From Zeugodacus cucurbitae (taxonomy: Eukaryota; Arthropoda; Insecta; Diptera; Tephritidae): a stretch of 64,000 bases of DNA. The notes under the pieces were generated by a model. The model was not told where the DNA came from. It did no database searches and saw nothing but the letters and a program-made list of their open reading frames with translations. Within the stretch, counting starts at the first letter, position 1, and each line of letters starts with the position of its first letter. Shown here one piece after another: positions 47,813 through 59,945 of this stretch. The position numbers and the translations under genes are program-made. The DNA lies in the NCBI RefSeq assembly GCF_028554725.1, contig NC_071667.1:79894001-79958000 (forward strand), in the 5' to 3' direction.

Positions 47813-48280
47813 CAGTAGTCTGCTTTGCAGGCTTCAAAAAACCTATTTTTTTGTTTTGTTTTAAATCTCTTCCAAAACTATCTTTAAAATTCCAGAGGCC
47901 AATTCGACATATTTTCGAGCGTCGAGCAGGTGCGAAAGTGAATTTTTTATCAAACTTCGAAAAAATTTGGAATTTTATAACTTCTTCGGTAATTTTTTAG
48001 TTCATAAAGAAAACAGACTTATAAAATTTAAAAAAAAAATTTGGTTCGACTGTTTCAGATGCATCGGCACCGATTTACAAGTGTAAACTCCAGGCGCACC
48101 AGAAAAATACTTACAACTTTGAAAAAATTTCAATATTTTTTAATAATAAATATTGTTTTTTAAGACTTAAATATAGTACACTATCGTCTTAAAATTCTCT
48201 TTACCGCAATCATTTTCTTTCCCTTTCAAACAAAATTGCTAAAAAAAACGCTTTTTCGGCTTCTAAAGCAGACAAGCCCT
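47813..48280. mobile_element. Inverted-repeat element with GTCTGCTTT ends
   Basis: Left end: AGTCTGCTTTGCAGGCTTCA at 47817. Right end, read on the opposite strand: TTGTCTGCTTTAGAAGCCGA from about 48275. Both continue with AAAAA runs, giving an imperfect inverted repeat of roughly 25-30 bases around a 470-bp non-coding body. No target duplication was recognised and the superfamily is unknown. Confidence 0.6.
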
Positions 48281-50176
48281 CACATAGTTCGATTTGGTAG
48301 CACAATTTTCGAAACATTTTTAAGAGATTAAGAAAATTCATATGCTTCTAATAAATATGTTGAGAAACGAATGAGCCGAGCTTCGAATTCAAGCGGAACC
48401 ATTTGAGGAGTCTCGCAGATACGTTCAGATCTTGAGAAAAAGTCTTAAGATGTCAAGAAAGTTGGTATGAAATGTCCAAATGAAACTTAGCGAGCATTCG
48501 TCTCCACAATAGAAAGAGATGGAAAATAATTTAAAGGATATAAAGTGAGATATTCTTGCTTTCACTTAAATTTTTCCAGTTAAAATTCAAGTGATATTAG
48601 CTTAGACGCACTTCAAATTAAAGTTATATATTCCTCAGTCATTATATTGGGTTTTTTAGGAATCTAGAAACTATTGGAATGCATAAGAAGACATTTTCAA
48701 GTCACACCATTTCTAAGTATTTACTCTCTTCACTTCCAAATATTTATTTACCAATAAAAACCTTTCCTTGTTAACAATTATGTGATGATACTGATTATTG
48801 ACACTTTAAAGCCCTTCTATACAATTGTCTTCCAAAAAACCTATATATCAGTATCTGTGTGTAAATATTGAAGCTTTTACGCAAAAAAAAAACTGATTTA
48901 TCCAAATATATATTACAAAAAACAATCAACAACACCCGGCACACATGCATAAAACAGATTTTTGCAGCCATAATTCACCGGGTGCACATGCTCAGCCAAC
49001 ACAACAATCAAAATATATGTATGCATATGCAAGCTCACCATTAAGGGCAACCGAAATGCAAACCATTGCCTTGTGGCCAAAAATACAAAACTCCTTCCGG
49101 CAAACCGCAAACACAAAGCGAACACACTTAAACATTTGCAACTGCAATTAATATCCCGCACTTTTATGTGTGTCTCTCTCTCTCTCTCTCTGCCGCTCTT
49201 TACTTAATTTTTTTTTTTTAATTTTTCCATTTGTCTGCACAATTTTCATCATTCACAAGCTTCGCATATAGAAGTATATATGTGTGTCTGTGTGCCAGCG
49301 AGTGCATTTATGCGCTGAAAGCGAGTACAAAAACACAAGCGAACAACAGCCGTTGCTCAGCATCACTCGCACATGCAAATCGCAAACGGATGAGTGCGCA
49401 CCGGCTGTTGTGCTTTGGCATGACAGACACGCAGACAATTACGGGCACACACAACGCACGTTCGTACTATAGCTGGCAGTTAAATGCGGGCCACACATAC
49501 AGAAAGTGAGTGTGATTGTGTGCAGGCATTCATTATCCTTCAGCAATGCAGTTAAAAATGTAATTACATTTTCCGCCGCTACGCCCTAGCAAACAGACAG
49601 TTATACTGTTACACCGTTACACAGTACATGTGAGCGCTGCAAATGAAAGCTCAAGCGTGCGTACGAGTATGTGACGCATGTACAAAAACAAAAACAAACA
49701 AAAACAAACAAAAAAAGCGAGTGGAAGTTGTAGAATAAAATGCATACTTTTGTAAATTTCATTTTGATTGTTTGTTTGGTGCCGAGGCTTTGTTTGGGCA
49801 ACCAGGCAAATGCAGCGCAATTATCCTTAAAATGTTTATATACCAAGCAGCTGTGATTGCACTCGTATAATCATACATATGTATGTACGAGTATGCATGC
49901 AGCTTAAAGTTATCCTTGCCGAATGGCAAGCAATTAAAATGCTACTACAAATGCCTGCAGCAATGCACATCACCGACACAACTACATACCTATATATCCA
50001 CATTCATATTACATATTTGCTTGTAGCTCCAGTAAACGCTTGCCAAAAAATAAATTATTCCTGCATGCGCTCCAAGTGCGTGAGTGCATGTGTTTGTATG
50101 TATGTGCGCGTGTGATTATATATATTACAAGGCATCAAAATAATTGCGTTTCATTTGTTTGCCTGATATCCCAAAA
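48281..50176. other. Gene-free stretch with TC and CA repeats
   Basis: A (TC)10 tract lies at 49172-49191, followed by a T-run near 49210. The stretch 48930-49520 is richer in CA and has several overlapping ORFs on both strands with no domain. AAAACAAACA repeats occur near 49684-49715. No gene recognised. Confidence 0.5.
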
Positions 50177-50247
50177 GCTGCACAGCGTATGAGGGAAACT
50201 GATTTACATTCCTTGAAATTAATTAAATCACTCATACGCCGTGCTGC
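50177..50247. other. Stem-loop, 17-bp arms and 37-nt loop
   Basis: GCTGCACAGCGTATGAG at 50177-50193 pairs with CTCATACGCCGTGCTGC at 50231-50247; 15 of 17 positions match. A second short pair, CAAGGC near 50130 and GCCTTG near 50253, lies outside. The size is that of a small-RNA precursor, but no known microRNA seed is recognised and terminal repeats of a short element are equally possible. Confidence 0.6.
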
Positions 50248-50828
50248 ACGGCGCCTTGCAATTTAAATGCATTCTAAATCCACACTAATGCCATTGCATT
50301 GTGTAACTGATAGCTGGCATTTACTTTTCTCTTTATAAATTCTAAGAACTTCAATATTTTTTAATTATTTTTCTACTTGCCACATGCCACACAATTGCAA
50401 ATATTGCTTGCAATTAAAGAATTTTTAATATCATTGCGCATTTCAAATTAAATGTAATTAATATGCTTTCAATACAAATGGTATTGTGCAATATACACTT
50501 CCGTTTAATTAAATTTCTCATACTACTTACTTGTAAATTTTTTTTTTTTATATTTTAATAAATTTTTTATGTGAAGAAACCTTTCCACATCAGTTACTCT
50601 ACGCTTTGAATTGGCCACACCCTTCTCGGAGCTACAAAAACTCACTACAACAACAAACAATCAATAAGAAATAAATTAAACGTGGCAGCTTAAGTGTATG
50701 CAAAAGGCTTATAAGTACTCGAAGAGGCTGATGAAGTACGAGTAGTATAATAGCTTTGTTTACCTAAATAGTTGTTTGTAACATTTACAACTAAAATAGT
50801 TAGATTTTGAGTAATATAAATAAATAAT
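50248..50828. other. AT-rich spacer, nothing recognised
   Basis: No gene or repeat recognised. Confidence 0.45.
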
Positions 50829-51662
50829 TAGGATGACGATACGAATCAGGATATCTATCCTCACTTTTCTATCCTTCCACCCCACCCGTATAGGTCAAAA
50901 ATTATATCGCAGGAACAACTCGATCAATTTCAATGAAATTCGGTTCATGACATTTTCTTGGCATCCCAATGCTACAATTTGAAAATAGACGAAGTCGGTT
51001 AACCACCACGCCTACTTTCCTTATACCCCATAGTTTGAAGTCCTTCTTATTCGTTCACTTTGGAATATATAAATTAAGATCCAATGAAGATATCGGAATA
51101 AAATTTTGAACAAACACTGCATTTCGAATGCGACATCGACCGTAAAAAAATCTTCGAAATCTGATTATAATTTTCTGAAGGCCCCAGATATCGAAAATGA
51201 GGACCTCATTGCTTTTAGCTAATTTTTTTTACCGAAAATAACGGTAAATCTCTCAATTATTCTAAAGGAATTCAAAGGAGATAGATGCACCCTTCTAATA
51301 GTGTGCCTTTGTGCCAAAAATTACCTAAATCAGCTCAATACTTCCTTATAACTCATATAAGGATTATCAAACATTCGGTGAACTTTATAGCGTATATATC
51401 GGTTAATATTTTAGATATCTTAGCAAAATTAAGTAAGAGTATAGTCTTGGATATAATGCAGTTTGGTGGTGAAAATGAGTGAAATCGGCTCATGAACTAT
51501 CTCAGTCCTCATATACTATATATAAAGATTTTCGTTATTCTAGTGGACTTTGTGTCGAATAGATGGGTCAAATTGTGTATTTTCTTAATAAAAATAAATA
51601 AATAAATTGCGAGAGCAGAAAATGTTCCGTTACACCCGAACTTAGCTCTTCCTTACCTGTTT
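50829..51662 (+). mobile_element. Dispersed repeat with TATACTCTCGCAA ends, 5'-shortened copy
   Basis: Shares with the copy at 44633 the GATGACGA start region, GGTCAAAAATTATATCGCAG, AACTCGATC, GGCATCCCAATG, CAGATATCG and AATGAGGACCTC. It also shares the terminus TTGCGAGAGCAGAAAATGTTC with TTACACCCGAACTTAGC. The left CTCTCGCAA end is missing, and the hairpin has one base change that breaks an arm pair. It is non-coding and older than the copies at 44633 and 58992. Confidence 0.75.
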
Positions 51663-54264
51663 CTTCTTATGATATTTGCTAATATTTGATTTATTTATTA
51701 AAAAATTTAAAAGATTATGAGCAACAAAACTAAAATCAAAGATAAATAATAGTTTCTTATTTATGAAATAGAAAGTCTAACGTGATTTATTTACATTAAA
51801 AACTTAAATAAATTGTATAAAAAAGTTACTTTCTTAATCTCTCTAAAATCTATCCCTAATGTCAACATCATGCTAAATAAAAATCATAGTAATTTTTATC
51901 ATCCATATCTCACCTATGCCTTCAAAAATCTCCCATACAAATCATATTTACTTCGAATATATCTTAAGCTCGCACAAATTACAGTTGCAGGCAATCCACA
52001 AAAATATTTGCTCATTTTAACAAACTTCGCAGACAAACCGATTTATCTACAAATTATATATATAGTACATACACTCATATATGTTTGCATAAAATTACCA
52101 AGTCTATTTCTAGTTGCGTTGCTTTACTTCTCAAGTATTCATTTCCATTTGTAATTCCATTTTCATTAGCATTTCCATTACTCATGCTCCGTGTAGGAAA
52201 ATTACGAACGCTTGCTTGCTAGTTTATTTGCATTGTCTTAATTTATTCATATGCCTGGTTACGTATACGCCATGGTTGTACTTACGTATGCGCATACGAT
52301 AGACACACACTATTGCTAGACACAAAAGCACTGATAGGTAATTGTTTCGTTGTACACTACAAAGCTGCTTGTTAGTTGTCGCTTCACAAGCTCATTTGCA
52401 TAAGCGCACACACGCACACAGAGATATACTCACATATGTATATGCAATATAATTCACTATCTTCCACTCTAGCTGTAAGCCTGAAGCTCAATACAGTTTT
52501 TGCCTTTGCCACTAATTTAATTATAACTGCAGCGTATTAATCGAGACAGTAGCACTTTGCACGCATTTAAACAAAAAACAATGAAAGCACGTGTGTGGAT
52601 CTGCATATCTGCTTAACATACACTTGTCATTATACTTGCCTGCTGTTGTGTATATGTTCCTAATCTCTCTCAATAAAGCTGTGAAAATGTGTGTACTCGT
52701 ATGCTGAAAATGTTATTCATATTGTCGCTTGTGTAGCGCATAATCGAACAGACTCTTGCTTGGCGTAAAGTCTTCTGGCAATTATGCTTATAAGCTGCAA
52801 AGTCTGTCTTAGGCACTACTAATAAGTTTGCGGATTTATTGTATGTACTCACATCTGAGTGTTTGTGTATATATCTTGTATTTTAATTGCTTCTAATTAT
52901 GTAAATTCTAATGTGCTGGCGTAAGAACTGATTACTGTGTGCTCTACTCTTATTCCATACATATATATATTTGCTAAAATATGTCTTTCCCTGATTTCTG
53001 CGCCAACATGCGTTCAGGCTACTCCTGGTGAGATTTTTTCACCAATTTTGCAAAAATTATTGCCTACATTTGGGCGATGATTGATTTTTTTATTTAATAA
53101 GTTATAATTTTAAATTGTAATTTTTATTTTAAAGCAAATTGATTTGTGATAAGTATTTTATTTAAAATAAAGCAAAATTTTCTTGACTAAACAAACTAGT
53201 CTCTCGTGTGCTTACGTAGCAACAGCATTTTAAGCTCTAAGCAAGTTTCCCTCCAGCAATTACTTGTTTTGTAAATGCTTATAAGCTTCCTATTTACACT
53301 AGAAGTAGTATTGCTATAGGCAAATAATATTTTGGTCAGCAAAATGTATTTACTAATGAGAGAATTTGCCATTAGCTTTGCATGCCGTTTATCGAGTCTT
53401 CTCAGTTAGCCAAATACAGATAATAGAACTTGAGAACAGTAATGAAAAGTAAATAAATTATGGAAGCTCATTAGCTTACGTTCAAACCATATTTTAGTGA
53501 AATAATTTTGACTTATTTGCTTGCCATATGAAGCTCAAGTGGAGTGAGCAGTATGCCTATTGAATTTATGTATATACACTTTGTAAATGTTAGCAGCATA
53601 GTATGCCTAAATGTATGCAAAAAGCTACAAATAGACTTATAATTCAGCATTTTGTAAACATACGAGTATTCAAAAATTCTACAAAATACACGTAACATAC
53701 ATATATGTATACCATTAAAGCGGATTGCTGCAGTTAGAGAAACATTATTTTGTAGGCATAAAAACATATTTGAACAAATTTTTCATAAATAAAGTATGCT
53801 TATGGCTACATTTATAACTATTTGTAATAAAATATATTCAAAAAAAATATTTTCAATAATTTATTAAAATTAATTAGTTTAAAAAATCAAGTTATGTCAC
53901 ATATTAACCTCAAAAAAACCCAAAAATATATATACTTAAATTTTCATTTATTTTATTTTTGTAGCATAGTTTTAGGAGTCTTGCATATTTAATTTAGCCA
54001 ATTTCGGTATTGCTTCTAAGCAATTCTAAAGCTATTTTTAGTTTCAGAAGTACGTTTCTCGAAAACTTTTCCCCAATTACGAGTATTCTTCTATCAGATT
54101 TTACTAAAATACTTCAAGCTTTGCACTTTTCATTCTCTTTGCGCCTAAAGATATGCTTTAATTTCGTTAGAGACGGTTAAAAGGTATCTAAATTCTCTTG
54201 AAGTTTCTGTAGAAGTACTTTAAAGGAGCAGATTTGGATAGATATCAAAATTTGAATCACTTAA
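51663..54264. other. Gene-free stretch
   Basis: AT-rich DNA with no gene. The ORF at 51813-52154 (113 codons, Ile/Leu/Tyr-rich) has no recognised domain. A segment at 53057-53100 resembles 11069-11113. CA tracts occur near 52300 and 52405. TTAA at 54261-54264 is the target site of the next element. Confidence 0.5.
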
Positions 54265-54784
54265 CCCTTTCATGCCCAATGTTGCGTATATGCAACATTG
54301 TACTTATCGGCTCCTAATTCTCGTTATTTAAATTTTTTTAACCAGCGGTTTTTTCAATTATGTAGACTTATGTGTTATGCAAGCTTACAGTTACTTTTTC
54401 TGATTTGAGCTGTGCACGTGTTCACTCAGTAAGAGTTCTTAGCAGAGAGAAACTGGCAAAAATCGTTTCGTGAAAAAAGTTATACAAAAGTTGTTATACA
54501 AAAATGGTTCAAAAACATAAAAATAATTGTTTTATTTTAAAACAAAGTGAACTATATAAATAAGTAAGGATAAGAGAGTTATTTATTAAAAAAATTTCAT
54601 GAAAAAAGTGTTTAGTTTATTTATAATAATTTAATTTGAGCCTATAAGCATCATCACATAGCTAGTAAACCAGGTAACATAGGACTTTGAAATTTTTACC
54701 ACTTCATATTTGAGTTAAGACTAATATATATCTGTCCTAAAAAAAGCTGTTAGTTCCGCCCATTTTAATTCGGGCATGAGAGGA
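54265..54784. mobile_element. piggyBac-type MITE
   Basis: TTAA at 54261-54264 is followed by CCCTTTCATGCCC. The right side carries CGGGCATGAGAGG (54771-54783), the inverse of that end with changes. A TTAA target and CCCTTT-like ends are the signature of the piggyBac superfamily. The right TTAA is no longer present, so this copy is old. A perfect 9-bp-arm hairpin, CAATGTTGC-GTATAT-GCAACATTG, lies just inside the left end (54277-54300). No transposase frame in the 520-bp body. Confidence 0.65.
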
Positions 54785-57314
54785 GATGAGATTTTCATAA
54801 TAAAAAATTATTACAAAATAGATGTAAAAATTAATTAAAATTAAAAAAAATAAGGTTTAAAAAAAATAAATTTAAAACTAAAAATAAATAAAATTTTACC
54901 AAAATAAATTTCAAATAAGAAAAAATAAATTTAAAAAATAAAAATATTTTTTTATTTTTGTTATTATTTTTTTTTCTTTTGCCGTCATAAAAATATATAT
55001 ATTTTTTTTATTTTTCTAACTGTAAAAATAATACCTGCACACACACTTTGATTGCGAGCAGCTTCGCTCATTTGACATTTGTGGCAACTAAAATGCAAAT
55101 ATTCCAAATACAAAATGTTAAAATAGAAAACATTCTAAGCATAATGAACATGCGCATGCGTAAATGCATTGCAGTATTAACACACACATTTATATTTTGC
55201 ATGTACTTAAGCACGCAGCAACTGCGTACGGCAACAGCCACACGCATTTGCGCCTCAATTTATGCAACGAAAATCTAATTTTCATGCAATCCACTGCCAA
55301 GCGGCTTTCAACAGCTCCGCCAGCGCCACAATTTCACGCATTTCATAGTATTTTACTATATGTGTTTGTGCAAATGCATGCTAAAAGCCATTTGTGCGCC
55401 ATAAGTTTGCCTATTTCATAATATTTGCGCAAATTTATGAGAGCAACTGTATTTTTGAGCGCCATACTAAACATAATTTATTTGAAAGCAATTTGCAGCA
55501 AATGCAAAAAGCGTAAAGTGGCACTAAATTAACGCTGGTAAATTTTATAATTTATAATTTTTAAGCAAGCAAGTGTTTAAATTTTAATAATTTTATTATT
55601 TTAATTTATTATTTTATTATAGTTCATTATTTATTTATTATTATTTTTTTAATATTTTTCTTTATTAAATATGCAATTTATTTGCCCCTGCTTATGAAAG
55701 CTGTAACCACAATCGCACATAAATTCATCGAAAGCGAGTGTCTGCAGCACTTCACTGCTTACTTCAATATTTCATTCACACAACAACAGCAGACACACAC
55801 ACACACATACACATAACGGTTTCGAGTGAACTTTAATAAAGCAACTCAAGTAGCCGTGTAACAGCTCGACTCTTCAGGTCAACCACAGTCTTCTATGCTT
55901 CATTCATATTTATTGTATTGTGTTATGAAGTATGCTGCTCGTGGCTACACCGCAATACGCAGCAACAACAACAATACCAACGCATCAACGCTCAATAAGT
56001 GCTGGAGAATGCCGAGAATAGCAAGCGCAGCTGGAATGCTCGGGAAAAAGCATTCCTAGCACATTCACCGGGTTCAAATAGCAGCAGGACACGACAGGCG
56101 GCGGCAAGACGTGGCAGCTGCTGCTCGAGACAGCCCCCAGCTCAATGAGCTGCTGAGTTTATGGCCGCACTGTCAGTTGTCGATGCGCTGCACCACACTC
56201 AGTTACTTATATGTGGATAAGTGCTTTTAAAAAATTCATAAACGTGCCCATCGAAATGTCTGACTCAATGGAAATGGCGGAATGAACGAGCTAACGACTG
56301 AATGCATATAAAGCTGTAGAAATAAACAAATGAGAGCGCGAGTGAATGAGGGCAGCACGAGTGGGATGACTCCGTGAAAGAGTGAGTGAGCAGAAGTGAG
56401 TCAGTGGGTGTGCGTGTGCGTAAGCAGCTCAGTAGCTGAGTGAGTGTGCGAGCGAGCGACGGAATGCATTTGTGCGAGCGCACGCACCGCACAGTTGGCA
56501 ATCAGCCGACAATCGGACAGGCAAACAATCGCAAGCGCGGCTATTATTCTTAGCTGCCACTACTCCTTCATACCGCAACGCCTGACAACAACAAATATCA
56601 CACACACCGCCCGAGCAACTCAAATGTTGAGCTGCTCGGTTATTATTATTATTTCTTACTGTGCTATTGTTTTTGTTATTGTATTTCATAATGCTTTGTG
56701 CAGATTTGTTGTTGTTGTTGTAAATTGTTGTTGTTATGTGGCATGCGTTTGTTACATAGGAAATGCATTCATTTCCGCTCTGCTACGCTGCAATAACAAC
56801 ATAGCGACAATAACAAAAGAAAAAACAACAAAAATGTATGTGAAGCGCTGGGCAGCCAAAGCGTTGATGCATGCTGCGGTTGTTCTGTATATTTCAATTC
56901 CAATTTTATTTCATTTTGTTTTGTTTGCTTGCAATTTTTGTTGTTGTTGTTGCTTTTGTTTTCATGTTTTGTATTTTTTGTTGTTGTAATTTTTATTTGT
57001 TATTTGTTGTTATTTTTGTTTTACTTTCCTTTCCTCTCATCACTTTACCACACAAATGCCACACGCGCTCCGATTAAAGTCGCTGACATTTGCAGGCTCG
57101 CCCGGCCAAGTGGCGCAGCCTTTATGATGCGCCCAGCTAAGAAATTGTGTGGAAATATTAATTTCGAGTGAGAAATACTTACGTGCCATTTACCGCAGAG
57201 CTTTTAAAGGGGGTAGAGGGGGTGTAAGTAAGCGATTTGCATTGCAGTTGCTGGTTGAATACAAGTTTTTAATAGCTTTTCATTCTGTGTCACCGGATGA
57301 GTGCGGAATATGTA
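54785..57314. other. Gene-free stretch
   Basis: A/T homopolymer-rich 54790-55020, then ordinary DNA. The stretch 55860-56640 is G+C-richer, with GAGT/GCGAGCGAG-type repeats near 56380-56460 and a hairpin at 56030-56060. TTG repeats (56705-56735, 56938-56955, 56975-57010) generate Val/Phe/Cys-rich ORFs, which are not genes. The ORF at 57149-57532 runs into the tandem repeat that follows. Confidence 0.5.
56030..56060. other. Short hairpin
   Basis: GCTGGAATGCT, an 8-base loop, then AGCATTCC-T-AGC: 11 paired bases with a single bulge. It lies in a G+C-richer stretch. It has no T-run after it and no known RNA family is recognised. Confidence 0.5.
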
Positions 57315-57925
57315 CGAAGGTCGCTAAGAGATCTTTGTTGGCGAGTTGGGGGAGTGGATTAAAGGGCACTTGTAAGGAAAAATGCAGTAACTATTATTAT
57401 AGTAAGCTCGCGGAAAACACCTATGAGCTTAAAGCTTGCTTTCGAATGTACTTTCATTTCAGAAGGAGCTTCCAGCTATTTTTTTTTTTAGGTTTTAAAG
57501 AGATTTTTAGTAATATATTCGAAGGTCCATAAGAGATCTTTCAATGGAGTTTTGAGGGAGTGGATTAAAGCACACTTGAAGGGAAATGTGCAGTAACTAT
57601 TATTATAGTGAGCGTATGGAAAGCACCTATGAGCTTAAAGCTTGCTTTCGAATGAGCTTTCGTTACAATAAGAGTTTTCACATAAGATTTCATCCACTTT
57701 TTTAGACTTAAAAGAGCTTTTTTAGTAGTTTATCTCTAAGTAGTAATCATGTTCGAAGGTCGATCAGAGTCGTAGAGTGAAATAGAGCTTAGTTGAAGGG
57801 AAATTTGTAAGAAATATCATTATAGAAAGCACCAATGGGCTTAAAGCTTTTCTTCAAAAGAGCTTTCATAAACGATTTAATCTAGTGTTTTAGATTTTAA
57901 AGACTTTTTAGTGGTTTCTCTGCTT
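57315..57925. repeat. Tandem repeat, three units of about 205-235 bp
   Basis: Units start with CGAAGGTC at 57315, 57520 and 57754. Shared landmarks are AGAGATCTTT, GGAGTGGATTAAAG, CACTTG.A.GG.AAA, GTAACTATTATTATAG, AGCACCTATGAGCTTAAAGC and TTTTAAAGA. The first two units are close to each other; the third is more diverged. An ORF crosses unit one but is not kept in the others, so coding is unlikely. Confidence 0.85.
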
Positions 57926-58991
57926 TCTTTATTAAATTTTAACTAATTTTTTTACAATTTAATATTCCCTTCAAGCATATATAAACTTAACACATATGTA
58001 TATACCATGTATATTTACTTTTGTAATACCATACACCCACATTTTCACACACACACTCATGAAATTATTATATTTATTGCGTTGCTTAGTTATTTAATTG
58101 TGCAAACTGCATTCCATTCATTCTCGCTCAGCTGAAAACCGGCAGCGGATGCATTACTCTCATACACACACACACATCCATAAATGCATCTATTACGAGT
58201 ATATTCATATTTCGCCAGCATGTGTGGCAAATAATCATAAAATTTATTGTAAAAACATTTGCATTTATGAAGCGCATCAAATCCTGTATTATGAATTTCA
58301 TTTGCGCAAACTAAAAATGATATTTTCCCTTTGTTTAGCGTAAACTGCTGTAAACACAGTGTGATAAATATAAATAAATTTCACATTAATACCTCGCATT
58401 AAGCGCCTTATTGTGCATTTGCACATGCTAATTGGCGTTATGAAAGTAATAGTCGGAATAAATAATATGAAATATTAGCCGAATTAAACACAAAATAAAT
58501 AAATGTGAAATAAGGCGAAATAAGCTGCCTTATTTAGCATGAATTAGGAAATTTACACCAAATTTTAGTGATATATATAAGTAATTGGTGATTTATTTTT
58601 AAATTTAATGTTATTTTAGAACTTAATTTTAGGTTATTAAAAAATATATTTGATTAGCAAATTTATGTCAAATTTTTAAAGTCATCTTCCAGAATAAAAT
58701 CAACTGGAACTCACACACTCGAGCTATTCTTGATATACTTCAGCATTCAAAATTTATTGTTTTTGGTATTGAAAAACTCCAAAAAATCCAATGAAGACTG
58801 GTACATAAGATATAAAGCTCATGGAACTGTGTCCGGAGATATATTTTCTTACTTAAAAAGACCCTTGACTAAGTTTGGAGTCATGGCATATTGCTTCAAG
58901 ATCACCGAATAAAATCTTAAAAATCAAAATTATAATTTCAAAATAACTGGAAAGCATCACATACACCCGTAAATCTCACGAAATTATGCTT
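57926..58991. other. Gene-free stretch
   Basis: AT-rich DNA with CA tracts near 58040 and 58160. A short ORF at 58730-58912 has no recognised domain. Confidence 0.5.
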
Positions 58992-59945
58992 AACAAGTAA
59001 GGAAAGGCTAAGTTCGGGTGTAACCGAACATTTTATACTCTCGCAATTTATTGAAGGAATTTTATTAAGATAACGCACAAATTTACCTATAAATTCGGCA
59101 TAAAGTTTAATAGAATAACGAAAATCGTCATATATAGATATGAGGCCTGAGGTAATTCCTGAACCGATTTCATTCAATTTCACCAGCAAGGTACACTATA
59201 TCCAATACTATACGCTCACTTAATTTTGCTAAGATATATCACATATTAACCAATACATATATGCGTAATAAAGCCCAACGAATTTTTGAAAAACCTATAA
59301 TTAGGTATATGGGAGCTAGGAGATGTTGTGACCCGATTTTAATAATTTTTGGAACAGAGACACACTATTGGAAGTAAACAATTTCCTCTGAATTAGCTGA
59401 GAGATTTACCCATATTTTCGGTTAAAAATTAACCTTAGGCGCTGAGTTCAACATGTTCGATATCTGGGGCCTTGAAAAGTTATAGTCCGTTTTCGACAAT
59501 TTTTTCACAAGTGATGCCAGAGATCATATACTGTATTTGTGTAAAGTTTTATTTCGCTATCATCATTGGTTCCTAATGTATATATTATAAAGTGAAGGAT
59601 TCAGATGGAATTCAAAATTGAGTTATAAAGAAAGTAGTCGTGGTTGTGAACCGATTTCATCCATTTACCACACATGTCATCAGGGTGTCAATAAAATATT
59701 ATATACCGAATTTCATTGAAATCTGTCGAGTAGTTCCTGAGATATGGTTTTTGACCCATAAGTGACAGACGGACAGACGGACGGACTGACAGACATCTGG
59801 ATTTTAACTTTACTCGTCACCCTGATCACTTTGGTATATATAACCCTATATCTAACTCGTTTAGTTTTAGGACTTACAAACAACCGTTATGTGGACAAAA
59901 CTATAATACTCTTTTTAGCAACTTTTGTTGCGAGAGTATAAAAAT
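58992..59945 (-). mobile_element. Dispersed repeat with TATACTCTCGCAA ends, inverted copy
   Basis: Opposite orientation to the copy at 44633. It starts AACAAGTAAGGAAAGGCTAA, then GTTCGGGTGTAACCGAAC (hairpin intact) and TATACTCTCGCAATTTATT, and ends GTTGCGAGAGTATAAAAA. Both inverted ends are present, and inside the 59945 end is a second small palindrome, GCAACTTTTGTTGC. The GGCGTGG/CACGCCC part of the longer copy is missing (internal deletion). A GACAGACGGACAGACGGACG tract lies at 59766-59785. Confidence 0.8.

Noticed and set aside
56065..56085. tRNA T-loop-like GGGTTCAAAT
   Set aside because: No cloverleaf can be built around it; no A-box upstream at the right distance.
56444..57171. Overlapping ORFs with Val/Phe/Cys runs
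   Set aside because: Generated by TTG/TTTTTG repeats in several frames at once.
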